Positions 23,464-32,394 of a DNA stretch of 64,000 nt are shown here, one piece after another (the first letter of the stretch is position 1; each line of letters starts with the position of its first letter). The notes below the pieces were generated by a model. That model did no database searches. It had not been told where the DNA came from and saw only the letters and a program-made list of their open reading frames with translations. Source of the stretch: Streptococcus mutans (GTDB taxonomy: Bacteria; Bacillota; Bacilli; Lactobacillales; Streptococcaceae); contig NZ_AP019720.1 in assembly GCF_006739205.1 (NCBI RefSeq), positions 1 through 64,000 on the forward strand, given 5' to 3'. The position numbers and the translations under genes are program-made.

Positions 23464-24282
23464 ATGAAAAAAATGAGATTGTCACGTTTTATTGTTTTTG
23501 TTATCACGGTATTATTAACAATTTCAATAGGACTTTTTTTTATTTTCCAAGATTCTGTTATTATAAAATCGGTATCAAAGCCTGTTAATTTAGTTGTTTC
23601 TAGCGCTGATGAGATCGTACATTGGCCTTTTCAAGTAATTGATAATACTAAGCATTTGTTTAAAACTAATTCAGAAAATAAAACATTAAAGCGTAAGTTA
23701 GAAAAATTTGAGGGGCAAAAAGGTGATTTAGAGAGATTAAAAGAAGAAAACACAGCACTTCGTAAGACTTTAAAAATAAAAGAAAATTTCCCTGATCTAA
23801 CTGTTTTGTCATCTAAAGTCATTGTTCGTTCCCCGGTTTCTTGGTTAGATATATTAACTATAGATTTAGGAAAAAATGATGGGGTGACAAAAAATATGTT
23901 AGTCCTTTCAAATGGTAATTTAGTGGGGAAAATTACTCAAGTTACTGCTACCTCTAGTTCTGTAAAACTGCTTTCCAATACTAAAAGCATTGATGAAATT
24001 CCAGTCAAAATTGCAACCCAAAAGGGGGATGTTTTTGGCATTTTAACACATTATGATCCTAAAACCAGTACTTTTGAAATTACTCAATTAACCTCCTCCT
24101 TAGATGTTAAGAAAGGGGATAGTGTTACAACAAGTGGCTTAGATGGACAAAGTGTTGAAGGTGTGTCTGTTGGTAAGGTTGTATCTGAAGAAAATAATTC
24201 AAACAATCTTTCTCGGAAAATTTTCGTTAAACCAGCGGTAGATTTATCTGATATCTCCCATGTAACTTTAGTAGGTGATTAA
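23464..24282 (+). CDS. mreC: Cell shape-determining protein MreC
   Basis: MreC organises peripheral peptidoglycan synthesis in the divisome/elongasome of ovococci. One transmembrane segment (about residues 8-30) is followed by a coiled coil (about 65-100) and the beta-rich MreC core. I chose the ATG at 23464 (MKKMRLSRFIVF), giving 272 residues, over the frame opening at 23419. It is the first gene after the tRNA array, and mreD follows after one base. Confidence 0.93.
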   Translation: MKKMRLSRFIVFVITVLLTISIGLFFIFQDSVIIKSVSKPVNLVVSSADEIVHWPFQVIDNTKHLFKTNSENKTLKRKLEKFEGQKGDLERLKEENTALRKTLKIKENFPDLTVLSSKVIVRSPVSWLDILTIDLGKNDGVTKNMLVLSNGNLVGKITQVTATSSSVKLLSNTKSIDEIPVKIATQKGDVFGILTHYDPKTSTFEITQLTSSLDVKKGDSVTTSGLDGQSVEGVSVGKVVSEENNSNNLSRKIFVKPAVDLSDISHVTLVGD

Positions 24283-24283
24283 T

Positions 24284-24790
24284 ATGTCTATCTTTAAAAA
24301 TAAATTATTTGTCATTTTATTTGCCTTTCTTATGTTACTTGTAGATGGGCATTTATCTTTATTATCACGAATCTTATTTCAAAATCAGTTTATTGTGTCA
24401 AGTCATTTTTTATTCATTGTGTTATTGTTTTATACTCTTGTATTCAATCCTTATTTTATTTTTGGACTTGCCTGTGTTTTAGGAATTATTTATGATTTTT
24501 ATTATTTAGGGGTATATAATTTGGGAATTGCAACTATGTTGTATCCTTTAACAATTGTTATTATGTTTAAATTATGGAAACATATTCCAAATGGTCCTGT
24601 TCAACGCTTTCTAGTTTTTTTTATCCTAATCTTTTTTCTTGATTTTGCTAGTATTGGTATGGCCTATTTATATCAATTGACAGCTTATCCTTTAAATGAT
24701 TTTATCACTTATAATTTAGCACCTTCCTTAATTTTTAATATACTGGCTTTTCTCTTCTTTCAAAAACTTTTAGAAAGGATTTACCTATGA
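24284..24790 (+). CDS. mreD: Rod shape-determining protein MreD
   Basis: This is a very hydrophobic 168-residue protein with about five membrane helices, matching MreD in position after mreC and in character. An alternative GTG start at 24275 would overlap mreC; the ATG at 24284 is preferred. MreC/MreD form a membrane complex that interacts with the cell-wall machinery. pcsB follows but has its own regulated promoter. Confidence 0.9.
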   Translation: MSIFKNKLFVILFAFLMLLVDGHLSLLSRILFQNQFIVSSHFLFIVLLFYTLVFNPYFIFGLACVLGIIYDFYYLGVYNLGIATMLYPLTIVIMFKLWKHIPNGPVQRFLVFFILIFFLDFASIGMAYLYQLTAYPLNDFITYNLAPSLIFNILAFLFFQKLLERIYL

Positions 24791-24820
24791 AAGGTGATGT
24801 TAAAGCATTTTAAATAAAAA

Positions 24821-24837
24821 TGTAATAATGACGTAAT
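24821..24837 (+). promoter_or_regulatory. WalR (VicR) binding site upstream of pcsB/gbpB
   Basis: TGTAAT, five bases, CGTAAT matches the WalR direct repeat TGTWAH-N5-TGTWAH with one mismatch. It lies 22 bases before a TATAAT -10 at 24859-24864, and the -35 position is non-consensus (ATATAT), as expected for an activator-dependent promoter. VicRK control of gbpB is reported in S. mutans; here I read the site directly. Confidence 0.8.
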
Positions 24838-24899
24838 ATATGAAAAGGTTTTTTTTGATATAATTATAAAGTCTTATCGAAAAAGGAGTTATATTTGTA

Positions 24900-26189
24900 A
24901 TGAAAAAAAGAATTTTATCAGCAGTTTTAGTGAGTGGTGTAACTCTTAGTTCTGCGACAACATTATCAGCTGTAAAAGCTGATGACTTTGATGCGCAGAT
25001 TGCGTCACAAGATTCTAAAATCAACAACTTGACCGCACAACAGCAAGCAGCACAAGCACAAGTTAATACGATTCAAGGACAAGTAAGTGCTTTACAGACA
25101 CAACAAGCTGAATTACAAGCTGAAAATCAAAGACTTGAAGCTCAGTCTGCTACTTTGGGTCAACAAATTCAAACACTTTCAAGCAAAATTGTTGCACGTA
25201 ATGAATCTTTGAAGCAACAAGCTCGTAGTGCTCAAAAAAGTAACGCAGCTACCAGCTATATTAATGCTATCATTAATTCAAAATCAGTTTCTGATGCTAT
25301 TAATCGTGTTTCGGCTATTCGTGAAGTTGTATCTGCTAATGAAAAAATGCTTCAACAACAAGAGCAAGATAAAGCAGCTGTTGAGCAAAAGCAACAAGAA
25401 AATCAAGCAGCAATTAATACTGTTGCAGCTAATCAGGAGACAATTGCTCAAAATACAAATGCTTTAAATACACAGCAAGCTCAATTAGAAGCAGCACAAC
25501 TAAACTTGCAAGCTGAATTGACTACTGCACAAGATCAAAAAGCTACTTTAGTTGCTCAAAAAGCGGCAGCAGAGGAAGCTGCACGCCAAGCAGCAGCAGC
25601 ACAAGCGGCAGCAGAAGCTAAGGCCGCAGCAGAAGCGAAAGCTTTACAAGAACAAGCAGCGCAAGCAGCAGCAAATAATAATACTCAAGCTACAGATGCT
25701 TCTGACCAACAAGCAGCGGCAGCTGATAACACTCAAGCAGCACAAACAGGTGATTCAACTGAGCAGTCAGCAGCACAAGCAGTAAATAATTCTGATCAAG
25801 AAAGTACTACAGCAACAGAAGCACAACCATCAGCTTCTAGTGCTTCGACAGCTGCTGTAGCAGCTAATACTTCTTCTGCTAATACATATCCAGCAGGGCA
25901 ATGTACTTGGGGTGTTAAATCATTAGCTCCTTGGGTAGGAAACTACTGGGGTAATGGTGGACAATGGGCAGCAAGTGCAGCAGCGGCAGGATATAGAGTT
26001 GGTTCTACACCTTCAGCTGGAGCTGTAGCTGTATGGAATGATGGCGGTTATGGACACGTTGCTTATGTTACAGGTGTTCAAGGTGGCCAAATTCAAGTTC
26101 AAGAAGCTAACTATGCAGGTAACCAATCTATTGGTAACTACCGTGGTTGGTTTAATCCAGGTAGTGTAAGCTATATCTATCCAAACTAA
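24900..26189 (+). CDS. pcsB: Secreted peptidoglycan hydrolase PcsB / glucan-binding protein GbpB
   Basis: PcsB/GbpB is an essential or near-essential exported protein needed for daughter-cell separation and in S. mutans for biofilm formation. A signal peptide ends near residue 27 (SAVKADDF). Residues 30-230 form a long Q/A-rich coiled coil, then an Ala/Gln/Ser-rich linker. The C-terminal CHAP amidase domain has Cys335 (QCTWGVKS) and His386 (GHVAYVTG). Domain order and the 429-residue length fit. The coiled coil is thought to receive activation from FtsEX. A WalR site lies upstream and a hairpin terminator downstream. Confidence 0.96.
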   Translation: MKKRILSAVLVSGVTLSSATTLSAVKADDFDAQIASQDSKINNLTAQQQAAQAQVNTIQGQVSALQTQQAELQAENQRLEAQSATLGQQIQTLSSKIVARNESLKQQARSAQKSNAATSYINAIINSKSVSDAINRVSAIREVVSANEKMLQQQEQDKAAVEQKQQENQAAINTVAANQETIAQNTNALNTQQAQLEAAQLNLQAELTTAQDQKATLVAQKAAAEEAARQAAAAQAAAEAKAAAEAKALQEQAAQAAANNNTQATDASDQQAAAADNTQAAQTGDSTEQSAAQAVNNSDQESTTATEAQPSASSASTAAVAANTSSANTYPAGQCTWGVKSLAPWVGNYWGNGGQWAASAAAAGYRVGSTPSAGAVAVWNDGGYGHVAYVTGVQGGQIQVQEANYAGNQSIGNYRGWFNPGSVSYIYPN

Positions 26190-26200
26190 TTTAATATTAT

Positions 26201-26228
26201 AAAAAGGTAAGATTTATCTTATCTTTTT
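26201..26228 (+). terminator. Terminator after pcsB
   Basis: A stem of about 13 bp, AAAAAGGTAAGAT with ATCTTATCTTTTT (one G-U pair), sits 11 bases after the stop codon and ends in T residues. Confidence 0.8.
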
Positions 26229-26313
26229 ATTTTTCCTTATATTCATCATAATTGGATTGAAAAATTATTCTAAAAACGTTAAAATGAAAGAGGATTAAAA
26301 CTTTGGAGGATTT

Positions 26314-27282
26314 ATGTCTTATTCTAATTTAAAATTGTTTGCTTTATCTTCAAACAAAGAATTAGCAGAGAAAGTGGCTAAGACTATTGGTATTAGTCTT
26401 GGAAAATCAACTGTTCGTCAATTTTCTGATGGAGAAATTCAAGTTAATATTGAAGAATCTATTCGCGGAAACCATGTTTTTATTTTACAGTCAACAAGTT
26501 CACCTGTAAATGATAACTTAATGGAAATTTTGATTATGGTTGATGCTCTTAAACGTGCTAGTGCTGAGACTGTCAGTGTTGTCATGCCTTATTATGGTTA
26601 TGCTCGTCAAGATCGAAAAGCACGTTCGCGTGAACCCATCACCTCCAAGTTAGTTGCTAATATGCTTGCTGTGGCGGGAGTTGATCGTCTTTTGACTGTT
26701 GACTTGCATGCAGCACAAATTCAAGGTTTTTTTGATATTCCTGTTGATCATTTGATGGGAGCCCCTTTAATTGCGGATTATTTTGTTCGTCGTGGTATGT
26801 GTGGCAGCGACTATGTCGTTGTTAGTCCTGACCATGGAGGCGTGACACGTGCGCGTAAATTAGCCCAATTTCTTCAAACTCCGATAGCAATTATTGATAA
26901 ACGACGAAATGTTAACAAAATGAATACAAGTGAAGTCATGAATATCATTGGCAATGTTTCTGGGAAAACGTGTATTTTAATTGATGATATGATTGATACT
27001 GCAGGAACAATTGCTCATGCAGCTGACGCCCTTGCTGAAGCAGGTGCTACTGCAGTTTATGCTTCATGTACACATCCAGTTCTGTCTGGTTCTGCTTTAG
27101 ATAATATTCAAAATTCGGCTATTGAAAAATTAGTTGTTTTGGATACAATTGACCTTCCTGAAGAAAAATTGATAGATAAAATTGAACAAATTTCAATTAC
27201 TGATTTGATTTCTGAGGCTATTATTCGTATTCATGAAAAACGACCGCTATCACCTTTATTTGAATTTACAACTTTTAACTAG
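26314..27282 (+). CDS. prs: Ribose-phosphate pyrophosphokinase (PRPP synthetase)
   Basis: Prs makes PRPP from ribose-5-phosphate and ATP, the entry metabolite for the purine operon that starts 5 kb downstream. Conserved segments include the flexible-loop [23 protein letters not shown], and the PRPP loop [11 protein letters not shown]. The 322-residue length is normal. GGAGG precedes the ATG. A terminator follows two bases after the stop, so it is probably monocistronic. Confidence 0.97.
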   Translation: MSYSNLKLFALSSNKELAEKVAKTIGISLGKSTVRQFSDGEIQVNIEESIRGNHVFILQSTSSPVNDNLMEILIMVDALKRASAETVSVVMPYYGYARQDRKARSREPITSKLVANMLAVAGVDRLLTVDLHAAQIQGFFDIPVDHLMGAPLIADYFVRRGMCGSDYVVVSPDHGGVTRARKLAQFLQTPIAIIDKRRNVNKMNTSEVMNIIGNVSGKTCILIDDMIDTAGTIAHAADALAEAGATAVYASCTHPVLSGSALDNIQNSAIEKLVVLDTIDLPEEKLIDKIEQISITDLISEAIIRIHEKRPLSPLFEFTTFN

Positions 27283-27283
27283 G

Positions 27284-27307
27284 AATCGCTGAAATAGCGA
27301 TTTTTTT
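27284..27307 (+). terminator. Terminator after prs
   Basis: A perfect 7-bp stem AATCGCT / AGCGATT with a 5-base loop leads into seven T residues, starting just after the prs stop. Confidence 0.85.
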
Positions 27308-27370
27308 ATAGGATGAAAAACCTGCTTTTTTTTTGTATAATAGTGTTAATCTATTTGTAAGGGGTATTTT

Positions 27371-28546
27371 ATGGATTTGAGTAAACGTTTTAATAAAAAT
27401 TTAAATAAGATTGAAGTCTCTATGATTCGTCAGTTTGATCAATCTATTTCAGATATTCCAGATGTTTTGAAATTGACTTTGGGTGAACCAGATTTTGCAA
27501 CTCCAAAACATATTAAGGAGGCTGCTAAAAGGGCAATTGATGCTGATGAAAGTCATTACACAGGAATGGCAGGACTTTTGGCATTAAGGCAGGCAGCTAG
27601 TGCTTTTGTAAAAGAAAAATATCATCTTACCTATAATCCTGATAATGAAATTTTAGTAACAATTGGAGCTACAGAAGCTTTATCAGCTAGTTTAACAGCT
27701 ATTTTGGAACCTGGTGATAAAGTGCTTTTGCCTGCACCAGCTTATCCCGGTTATGAGCCTGTTGTTAATTTGGTTGGGGCTGAAGTAGTTGAGATTGATA
27801 CCAGATCTAATGATTTTGTCCTAACACCAGAGATGCTTGAAGAGGCTATTTTAAAAGAGGGAGAGGCTCTTAAGGCTGTTATTCTCAACTATCCAACCAA
27901 CCCAACAGGAGTAACTTATTCGCGCCAGCAAATCAAAAATTTGGCTGAGGTTCTTAAAAAATATCCTATCTTTGTCATCAGTGATGAAGTTTATGCTGAA
28001 CTGACTTATACAGGAGAATCACACGTTTCTATTGCTGAATATTTACCTGACCAAACGATTTTGATTTCTGGTTTATCGAAATCACATGCCATGACAGGTT
28101 GGCGTTTGGGCTTGATTTTTGCACCAGCTGTTTTGACAGCACAGTTGATTAAGAGTCATCAGTATTTGGTAACTGCAGCGACCACCAGTGTACAATTTGC
28201 TGCTATAGAAGCTTTGACCAATGGTAAAGATGATGCTCTGCCAATGAAAGAAGAATATATTAAGCGCCGTGATTATATCATTGAAAAAATGGAAGCAATG
28301 AAGTTTAAAATCATCAAACCTGATGGTGCTTTTTATATCTTTGCTAAAATACCAGTTGCGCAAGGACAAGATTCCTTTAAGTTCCTACAAGATTTTGCTA
28401 AAGAGAAGGCAGTAGCTTTTATTCCTGGTGTTGCTTTTGGAAAATATGGAGAAGGTTACTTACGAATTTCTTATGCAGCAAGCATGGAGACTATAAAAGA
28501 AGCGATGAAACGCCTTAAAGAATTTATGGAGCAATATGCAGACTAA
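27371..28546 (+). CDS. PLP-dependent aminotransferase (class I; AraT/PatA-like)
   Basis: This is a fold-type I aminotransferase. The Schiff-base lysine is K237 in [15 protein letters not shown], and NYPTNPTG and [10 protein letters not shown] are present. The 391-residue length and streptococcal position (prs, aminotransferase, recO) match proteins annotated as aromatic amino acid aminotransferase (araT). Substrate range cannot be told from sequence. TATAAT at 27336-27341 is a likely -10. The 3' end overlaps recO by 11 bases. Confidence 0.92.
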   Translation: MDLSKRFNKNLNKIEVSMIRQFDQSISDIPDVLKLTLGEPDFATPKHIKEAAKRAIDADESHYTGMAGLLALRQAASAFVKEKYHLTYNPDNEILVTIGATEALSASLTAILEPGDKVLLPAPAYPGYEPVVNLVGAEVVEIDTRSNDFVLTPEMLEEAILKEGEALKAVILNYPTNPTGVTYSRQQIKNLAEVLKKYPIFVISDEVYAELTYTGESHVSIAEYLPDQTILISGLSKSHAMTGWRLGLIFAPAVLTAQLIKSHQYLVTAATTSVQFAAIEALTNGKDDALPMKEEYIKRRDYIIEKMEAMKFKIIKPDGAFYIFAKIPVAQGQDSFKFLQDFAKEKAVAFIPGVAFGKYGEGYLRISYAASMETIKEAMKRLKEFMEQYAD

Positions 28547-29291
28547 AGAAACAAGAGGTTTAGTGCTTTATAATCGGCCATTTAGAGAGGATGATAAGCT
28601 GGTTAAAATTTTTACGGAAACTTCCGGCAAACACATGTTTTTTGTGCGTCATGCTACTAATTCAAAATTGTCTTCTGTCATTCAACCATTGATTCTAGCT
28701 AATTTTATTTTAAAAATTAATAATCATGGACTTTCTTATATTGAAGATTATAAGGGAGTCTCTCTTTTTAAGGAAATTAATGCAGATATTTATAAATTAG
28801 CTTATGCTACTTACCTTGTGTCTTTGGCTGATGCTGCTATTTCAGATGCTGTCTATGATGCCCCTCTTTTTGCTTTTTTAATTAAGACCCTAGAATTGAT
28901 GGATGAAGGTCTTGATTATGAAATATTGACCAATATTTTTGAAATCCAAATTCTAGATCGCTTTGGCGTTCAACTTAATTTTCATGACTGTGTTTTTTGC
29001 CATCGTGTCGGTTTAGCTTTTGATTTTTCACATCGCTATTCAGGTCTTTTGTGTCCTGAACATTATGAAAAAGATCTTTATCGTAGTCACTTAGATCCTA
29101 ATGTCCCTTACCTTTTGAACCAATTTCAAACTTTACATTTTGATAGCTTAAAGACCATTTCAGTTAAACCTGACATGAAACAAAAGCTGAGAAAATTTAT
29201 TGATGAAGTTTATGAGGACTATATTGGTCTTCGTCTCAAAAGTAAAAAATTTATTGATGATTTAGATCACTGGGGACAAGTTATGAAATAA
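28536..29291 (+). CDS. recO: DNA repair protein RecO
   Basis: RecO anneals ssDNA and loads RecA with RecF and RecR. The 251-residue sequence shows the N-terminal OB fold ([20 protein letters not shown]) and a C-terminal zinc site formed by C-x-x-C (CVFC) and C-x-x-H (CPEHY). The overlap with the aminotransferase implies coupled translation. Confidence 0.94.
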   Translation: MQTKETRGLVLYNRPFREDDKLVKIFTETSGKHMFFVRHATNSKLSSVIQPLILANFILKINNHGLSYIEDYKGVSLFKEINADIYKLAYATYLVSLADAAISDAVYDAPLFAFLIKTLELMDEGLDYEILTNIFEIQILDRFGVQLNFHDCVFCHRVGLAFDFSHRYSGLLCPEHYEKDLYRSHLDPNVPYLLNQFQTLHFDSLKTISVKPDMKQKLRKFIDEVYEDYIGLRLKSKKFIDDLDHWGQVMK

Positions 29292-29460
29292 AGGAAAATT
29301 TCAAAAAAGAGACACTTTTGATGATAGGCATTTAAAATCACTAAGTTTGTCATGAAAAAAATGATATGCTAAAATAATTGATTATTAGTAAAAAGTAGCC
29401 TTAATTTTGCTGAATTGTTTATTTGTTATTTTTTTGTAACGTTTAAGATTCTTTTATTCA

Positions 29461-29469
29461 TGGTATAAT
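29461..29469 (+). promoter_or_regulatory. Extended -10 promoter of plsX-acpP
   Basis: TGGTATAAT is a perfect extended -10, 30 bases before the plsX ATG. The 200-base recO-plsX gap holds no other clear feature. Confidence 0.7.
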
Positions 29470-29498
29470 TAAGAATAACTATAACGAGGAGTTGGATT

Positions 29499-30497
29499 AT
29501 GAAGAAAATTGCAGTTGATGCTATGGGTGGAGACAATGCCCCTCAAGCTATTGTCGAAGGAGTTAATCAGGCTTTAGCAGATTTTTCAGATATTGAAATT
29601 CAACTCTATGGTGATGAAGCAAAAATAAAGACTTATTTAAAAGCAAATGATCGTGTGTCTATTATCCATACGGATGAAAAAATTAATTCAGATGATGAAC
29701 CTGTAAAGGCTATTCGGAAGAAAAAACAGGCTTCAATGGTTTTAGGAGCACAGGCTGTTAAAGATGGTAAGGCTGATGCAGTTCTTTCTGCTGGGAATAC
29801 AGGAGCTTTGTTAGCTGCTGGACTTCTTGTTGTTGGACGTATCAAAGATATTGACCGTCCTGGTTTGATGTCATCACTTCCTACGATTGATGGTAAAGGA
29901 TTTAATATGCTTGATTTAGGAGCTAATGCTGAAAATACAGCTCATCATTTGCATCAATATGCTATTCTTGGCTCTTTTTATGCTAAGAATGTCAGAGGCG
30001 TTGCTCATCCGCGGATTGGTCTACTTAATAACGGTACAGAAACAACTAAGGGAGATCCACTGCGTAAAGAAACCTTTGCTCTTTTAGCAGCAGATGAAAC
30101 CCTCAATTTTATAGGAAATGTTGAAGCACGCGATTTGATGAACGGTGTCGCAGATGTTGTTGTAACAGATGGTTTCACGGGAAACGCTGTTTTGAAATCC
30201 ATTGAAGGAACAGCGCTTGGCATTATGGAACAGCTGAAAACATCCATTAAGCAAGCTGGTTTAAGAGCAAAATTAGGAGCTCTTTTACTCAAAAATAGTC
30301 TTTATGATTTGAAAGATTCTTTGGATTATTCAGGTGCAGGCGGGGCTGTACTTTTTGGACTTAAGGCTCCTGTTGTTAAATGTCATGGTTCAAGTGATGC
30401 TAAATCTGTTTACTACACTATTAAGCAAATCCGAATCATGCTTGAAACTGATGTTGTTGGTCAATTAGTAGAAGAATTTTCAAACAGGGGGGACTAA
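29499..30497 (+). CDS. plsX: Phosphate acyltransferase PlsX
   Basis: PlsX converts acyl-ACP to acyl-phosphate for PlsY in phosphatidic acid synthesis. The start [20 protein letters not shown] is diagnostic, and [10 protein letters not shown] plus [11 protein letters not shown] are conserved. The 332-residue length is typical. AGGAG precedes the ATG. acpP follows after one base. Confidence 0.97.
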   Translation: MKKIAVDAMGGDNAPQAIVEGVNQALADFSDIEIQLYGDEAKIKTYLKANDRVSIIHTDEKINSDDEPVKAIRKKKQASMVLGAQAVKDGKADAVLSAGNTGALLAAGLLVVGRIKDIDRPGLMSSLPTIDGKGFNMLDLGANAENTAHHLHQYAILGSFYAKNVRGVAHPRIGLLNNGTETTKGDPLRKETFALLAADETLNFIGNVEARDLMNGVADVVVTDGFTGNAVLKSIEGTALGIMEQLKTSIKQAGLRAKLGALLLKNSLYDLKDSLDYSGAGGAVLFGLKAPVVKCHGSSDAKSVYYTIKQIRIMLETDVVGQLVEEFSNRGD

Positions 30498-30498
30498 G

Positions 30499-30747
30499 AT
30501 GACTAATGAAGAGATTTTTGACAGGATTTCTAATCTCATTAAAGAACAGCTGCACAATGAAAAAATAGAAGTTACTGTGAAGACCAATATTCAAGAGGAC
30601 TTAGGAATTGATTCCATTGCACTTATGGAGTTTATCATTACGCTTGAAGATGAATTTAATCTGAACATTCCTGATGAAGATGTGGAAGATATTCAGACCA
30701 TGGGAGAATTAGTCGTCTATCTTTCTAGGCGTTTAAAGAGTTCTTAG
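30499..30747 (+). CDS. acpP: Acyl carrier protein
   Basis: This 82-residue acidic four-helix protein carries the phosphopantetheine attachment serine S39 in DLGIDSIALMEF. Note DSI rather than the canonical DSL. It pairs with plsX in an operon. Streptococci usually carry a second acpP in the fab cluster, so this copy probably serves PlsX or a special pathway. Confidence 0.95.
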   Translation: MTNEEIFDRISNLIKEQLHNEKIEVTVKTNIQEDLGIDSIALMEFIITLEDEFNLNIPDEDVEDIQTMGELVVYLSRRLKSS

Positions 30748-30821
30748 ATAAATAATACTAATATTGTTAATAATGGAGGGTTTAGTTATATGAAAGCTAA
30801 ATCCTTTTTTTAAATTTCTCA

Positions 30822-30848
30822 GGTGACATTTTTGTCACTACTTTTTTT
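30822..30848 (+). terminator. Terminator between acpP and the exporter remnant
   Basis: GTGACA / TGTCAC with a 4-base T loop (30823-30838) precedes TACTTTTTTT. Just upstream, GGAGGG and ATG at 30790 open only a 7-codon frame (MKAKSFF), perhaps the decayed start of a lost gene. Confidence 0.65.
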
Positions 30849-30890
30849 GCATTGCCACTTTTATAATAATATCATAGCTTGAAGGAGTAG

Positions 30891-31556
30891 ACATCTAGAC
30901 ATCGTTTTGGCTATCAGCAGGAAACGCTACGCAATTTAGACTTATCTATTCGATGTGGTGAAAAGATCGCTGTTATGGGGAAAAGTGGTTCTGGAAAGAC
31001 AACTTTGGCAAAAATTCTTGCAGGCTATTATACTGTTAGTAGCGGTGACTCTTTCTTAGATGGAGAAAAGATAAATTATTCCCAGCTGCGCCAATTAGTA
31101 ACTTATGTGCCACAGCAGTCTTATGTTTTTACAGGAACAATCTTAGATAATCTGCTTCTTGGTGCTGAAGAGGAAGTAACGGATGATCGCTTAATGGAAG
31201 TTTGTTCAATTGCTGAAATTTTAGACAATATCAAGGCAATGCCTTTAGGTTTTCAAACACAGATTTCAGAAGACGGAGGTTTATCTGGTGGTCAAAAACA
31301 GCGTTTAGCTATTGCACGTGCTCTCTTAACCAGACAGCCTGTGTTGATTTTTGATGAGGCAACTAGTGGTTTAGATCGTGATACCGAAGAAAAAGTTATT
31401 GCCAATTTATCTAAATTGAATCGCACGATTATTTTTATTGCTCACCGAGGCAGTGTTTCTTATTATGCTGATCGAATTGTTGAGATTGACTCTGGAGAGA
31501 AAATTAAGGACAGAATAAATCATCGTCCTTTCTCATTTTTGATGACGACTCTTTGA
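30891..31556 (+). pseudogene. Remnant of a ComA/bacteriocin-type ABC exporter (ATPase domain only)
   Basis: An ABC ATPase domain without its peptidase and membrane domains. Homology already begins at FGYQQETLRNLDLSIRCGEK, upstream of the first ATG at 30975, so the 5' part of the gene is missing; a stop codon lies at 30888. Walker A is GKSGSGKTT, the Q-loop region is YVPQQSYVFTGTI, the signature is LSGGQKQR and Walker B is LIFDEATSGLD. The order acpP / exporter / purC matches the comA-comB site of other streptococci, so this is probably the relic of that exporter. The intact ATG-initiated frame (193 codons) could still be translated, but a lone exporter ATPase is unlikely to function. Confidence 0.8.
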
Positions 31557-31590
31557 AAGATTGTTCGTTAAATGCGAACAATCTTTTTTA
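31556..31590 (+). terminator. Hairpin between exporter remnant and purC (overlaps paired PurBoxes)
   Basis: A perfect 12-bp stem AAAGATTGTTCG / CGAACAATCTTT with a 7-base loop is followed by T residues: a classic terminator. The arms also contain two PurBox-like sequences, so the element may serve two roles. Confidence 0.75.
31560..31582. promoter_or_regulatory. PurR operator (paired PurBoxes) upstream of purC
   Basis: AAATGCGAACAAT at 31570-31582 matches the PurBox AWWWCCGAACWWT in 12 of 13 positions; the opposite strand 31572-31560 matches 11 of 13. The CGAAC core begins about 76 bases before the predicted purC transcription start, which is the spacing known for PurR-activated promoters in Lactococcus. 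Location and core are seen; function is inferred. Confidence 0.6.
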
Positions 31591-31615
31591 GTTTTATTAT
31601 AAAGTTTGTATATTG

Positions 31616-31644
31616 TTGAATTTGAAGTGAAGGTATGTTAAAAT
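31616..31644 (+). promoter_or_regulatory. purC promoter
   Basis: TTGAAT (-35) at 31616-31621 and TAAAAT (-10) at 31639-31644 are 17 bases apart, with an upstream TG making an extended -10. The predicted start is near 31651, ahead of the purC ribosome-binding site. Confidence 0.7.
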
Positions 31645-31677
31645 AAGATGAATACTTTATGAAAGGCGAACGATTTG

Positions 31678-32385
31678 ATGGCAAAAGAACTTATTTATTC
31701 GGGTAAAGCTAAGGATATTTTGACGACAGAAGACGAAAATGTGATTATTGCACAATATAAAGACCAAGCGACAGCTCTTAACGGAGTGAAAAAAGAACAA
31801 ATCGCAGGTAAGGGGCAGCTTAATAATCAGATTTCGTCTTTAATTTTTCAAAAACTAAATGCGGCTGGGGTTGCAACGCATTTTATTAAAAAGATTTCAG
31901 AAACAGAACAATTGAATAAAAAAGTTAAGATTATTCCGCTTGAAGTTGTTTTGCGTAATGTGACAGCAGGCTCTTTTTCCAAACGTTTTGGCGTTAAGGA
32001 AGGTATTCAGTTGGAAAAGCCAATTGTTGAATTTTACTATAAAAATGATGATTTGGATGATCCTTTTATTAATGATGAACATGTGAAATTTTTAAAGCTT
32101 GCTAACGATGAAGATATTGCCTATATTAAAGCTGAAACACGTCGGATAAACAAACTCTTGTCAGATTGGTTCCATCAAATCGGACTTAAATTAATTGATT
32201 TTAAATTGGAATTCGGTTTTGATAAAGATGGTAAAATTATCCTAGCAGATGAGTTTTCACCAGATAACTGTCGTCTTTGGGATGCGCAAGGGCATCACAT
32301 GGACAAAGATGTCTTCCGAAGAGGGTTAGGAGAATTAACGGATGTTTACGAAGTGGTATGGGAAAAATTGCAAGAACTTAAGTAA
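31678..32385 (+). CDS. purC: SAICAR synthetase
   Basis: PurC joins CAIR with aspartate to give SAICAR in IMP synthesis. The 235-residue sequence has YSGKAKDI at the start, [13 protein letters not shown] and [12 protein letters not shown]. The ATG at 31678 follows GAAAGG; a TTG one codon upstream is less likely. It is the first gene of the cluster, and purL starts 10 bases later. Confidence 0.97.
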   Translation: MAKELIYSGKAKDILTTEDENVIIAQYKDQATALNGVKKEQIAGKGQLNNQISSLIFQKLNAAGVATHFIKKISETEQLNKKVKIIPLEVVLRNVTAGSFSKRFGVKEGIQLEKPIVEFYYKNDDLDDPFINDEHVKFLKLANDEDIAYIKAETRRINKLLSDWFHQIGLKLIDFKLEFGFDKDGKIILADEFSPDNCRLWDAQGHHMDKDVFRRGLGELTDVYEVVWEKLQELK

Positions 32386-32394
32386 GGATTGAAC

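Noticed and set aside
31662..31674. Third CGAAC PurBox-like site over the purC ribosome-binding region
   Set aside because: Three mismatches to the consensus and a position at the ribosome-binding site make chance more likely.
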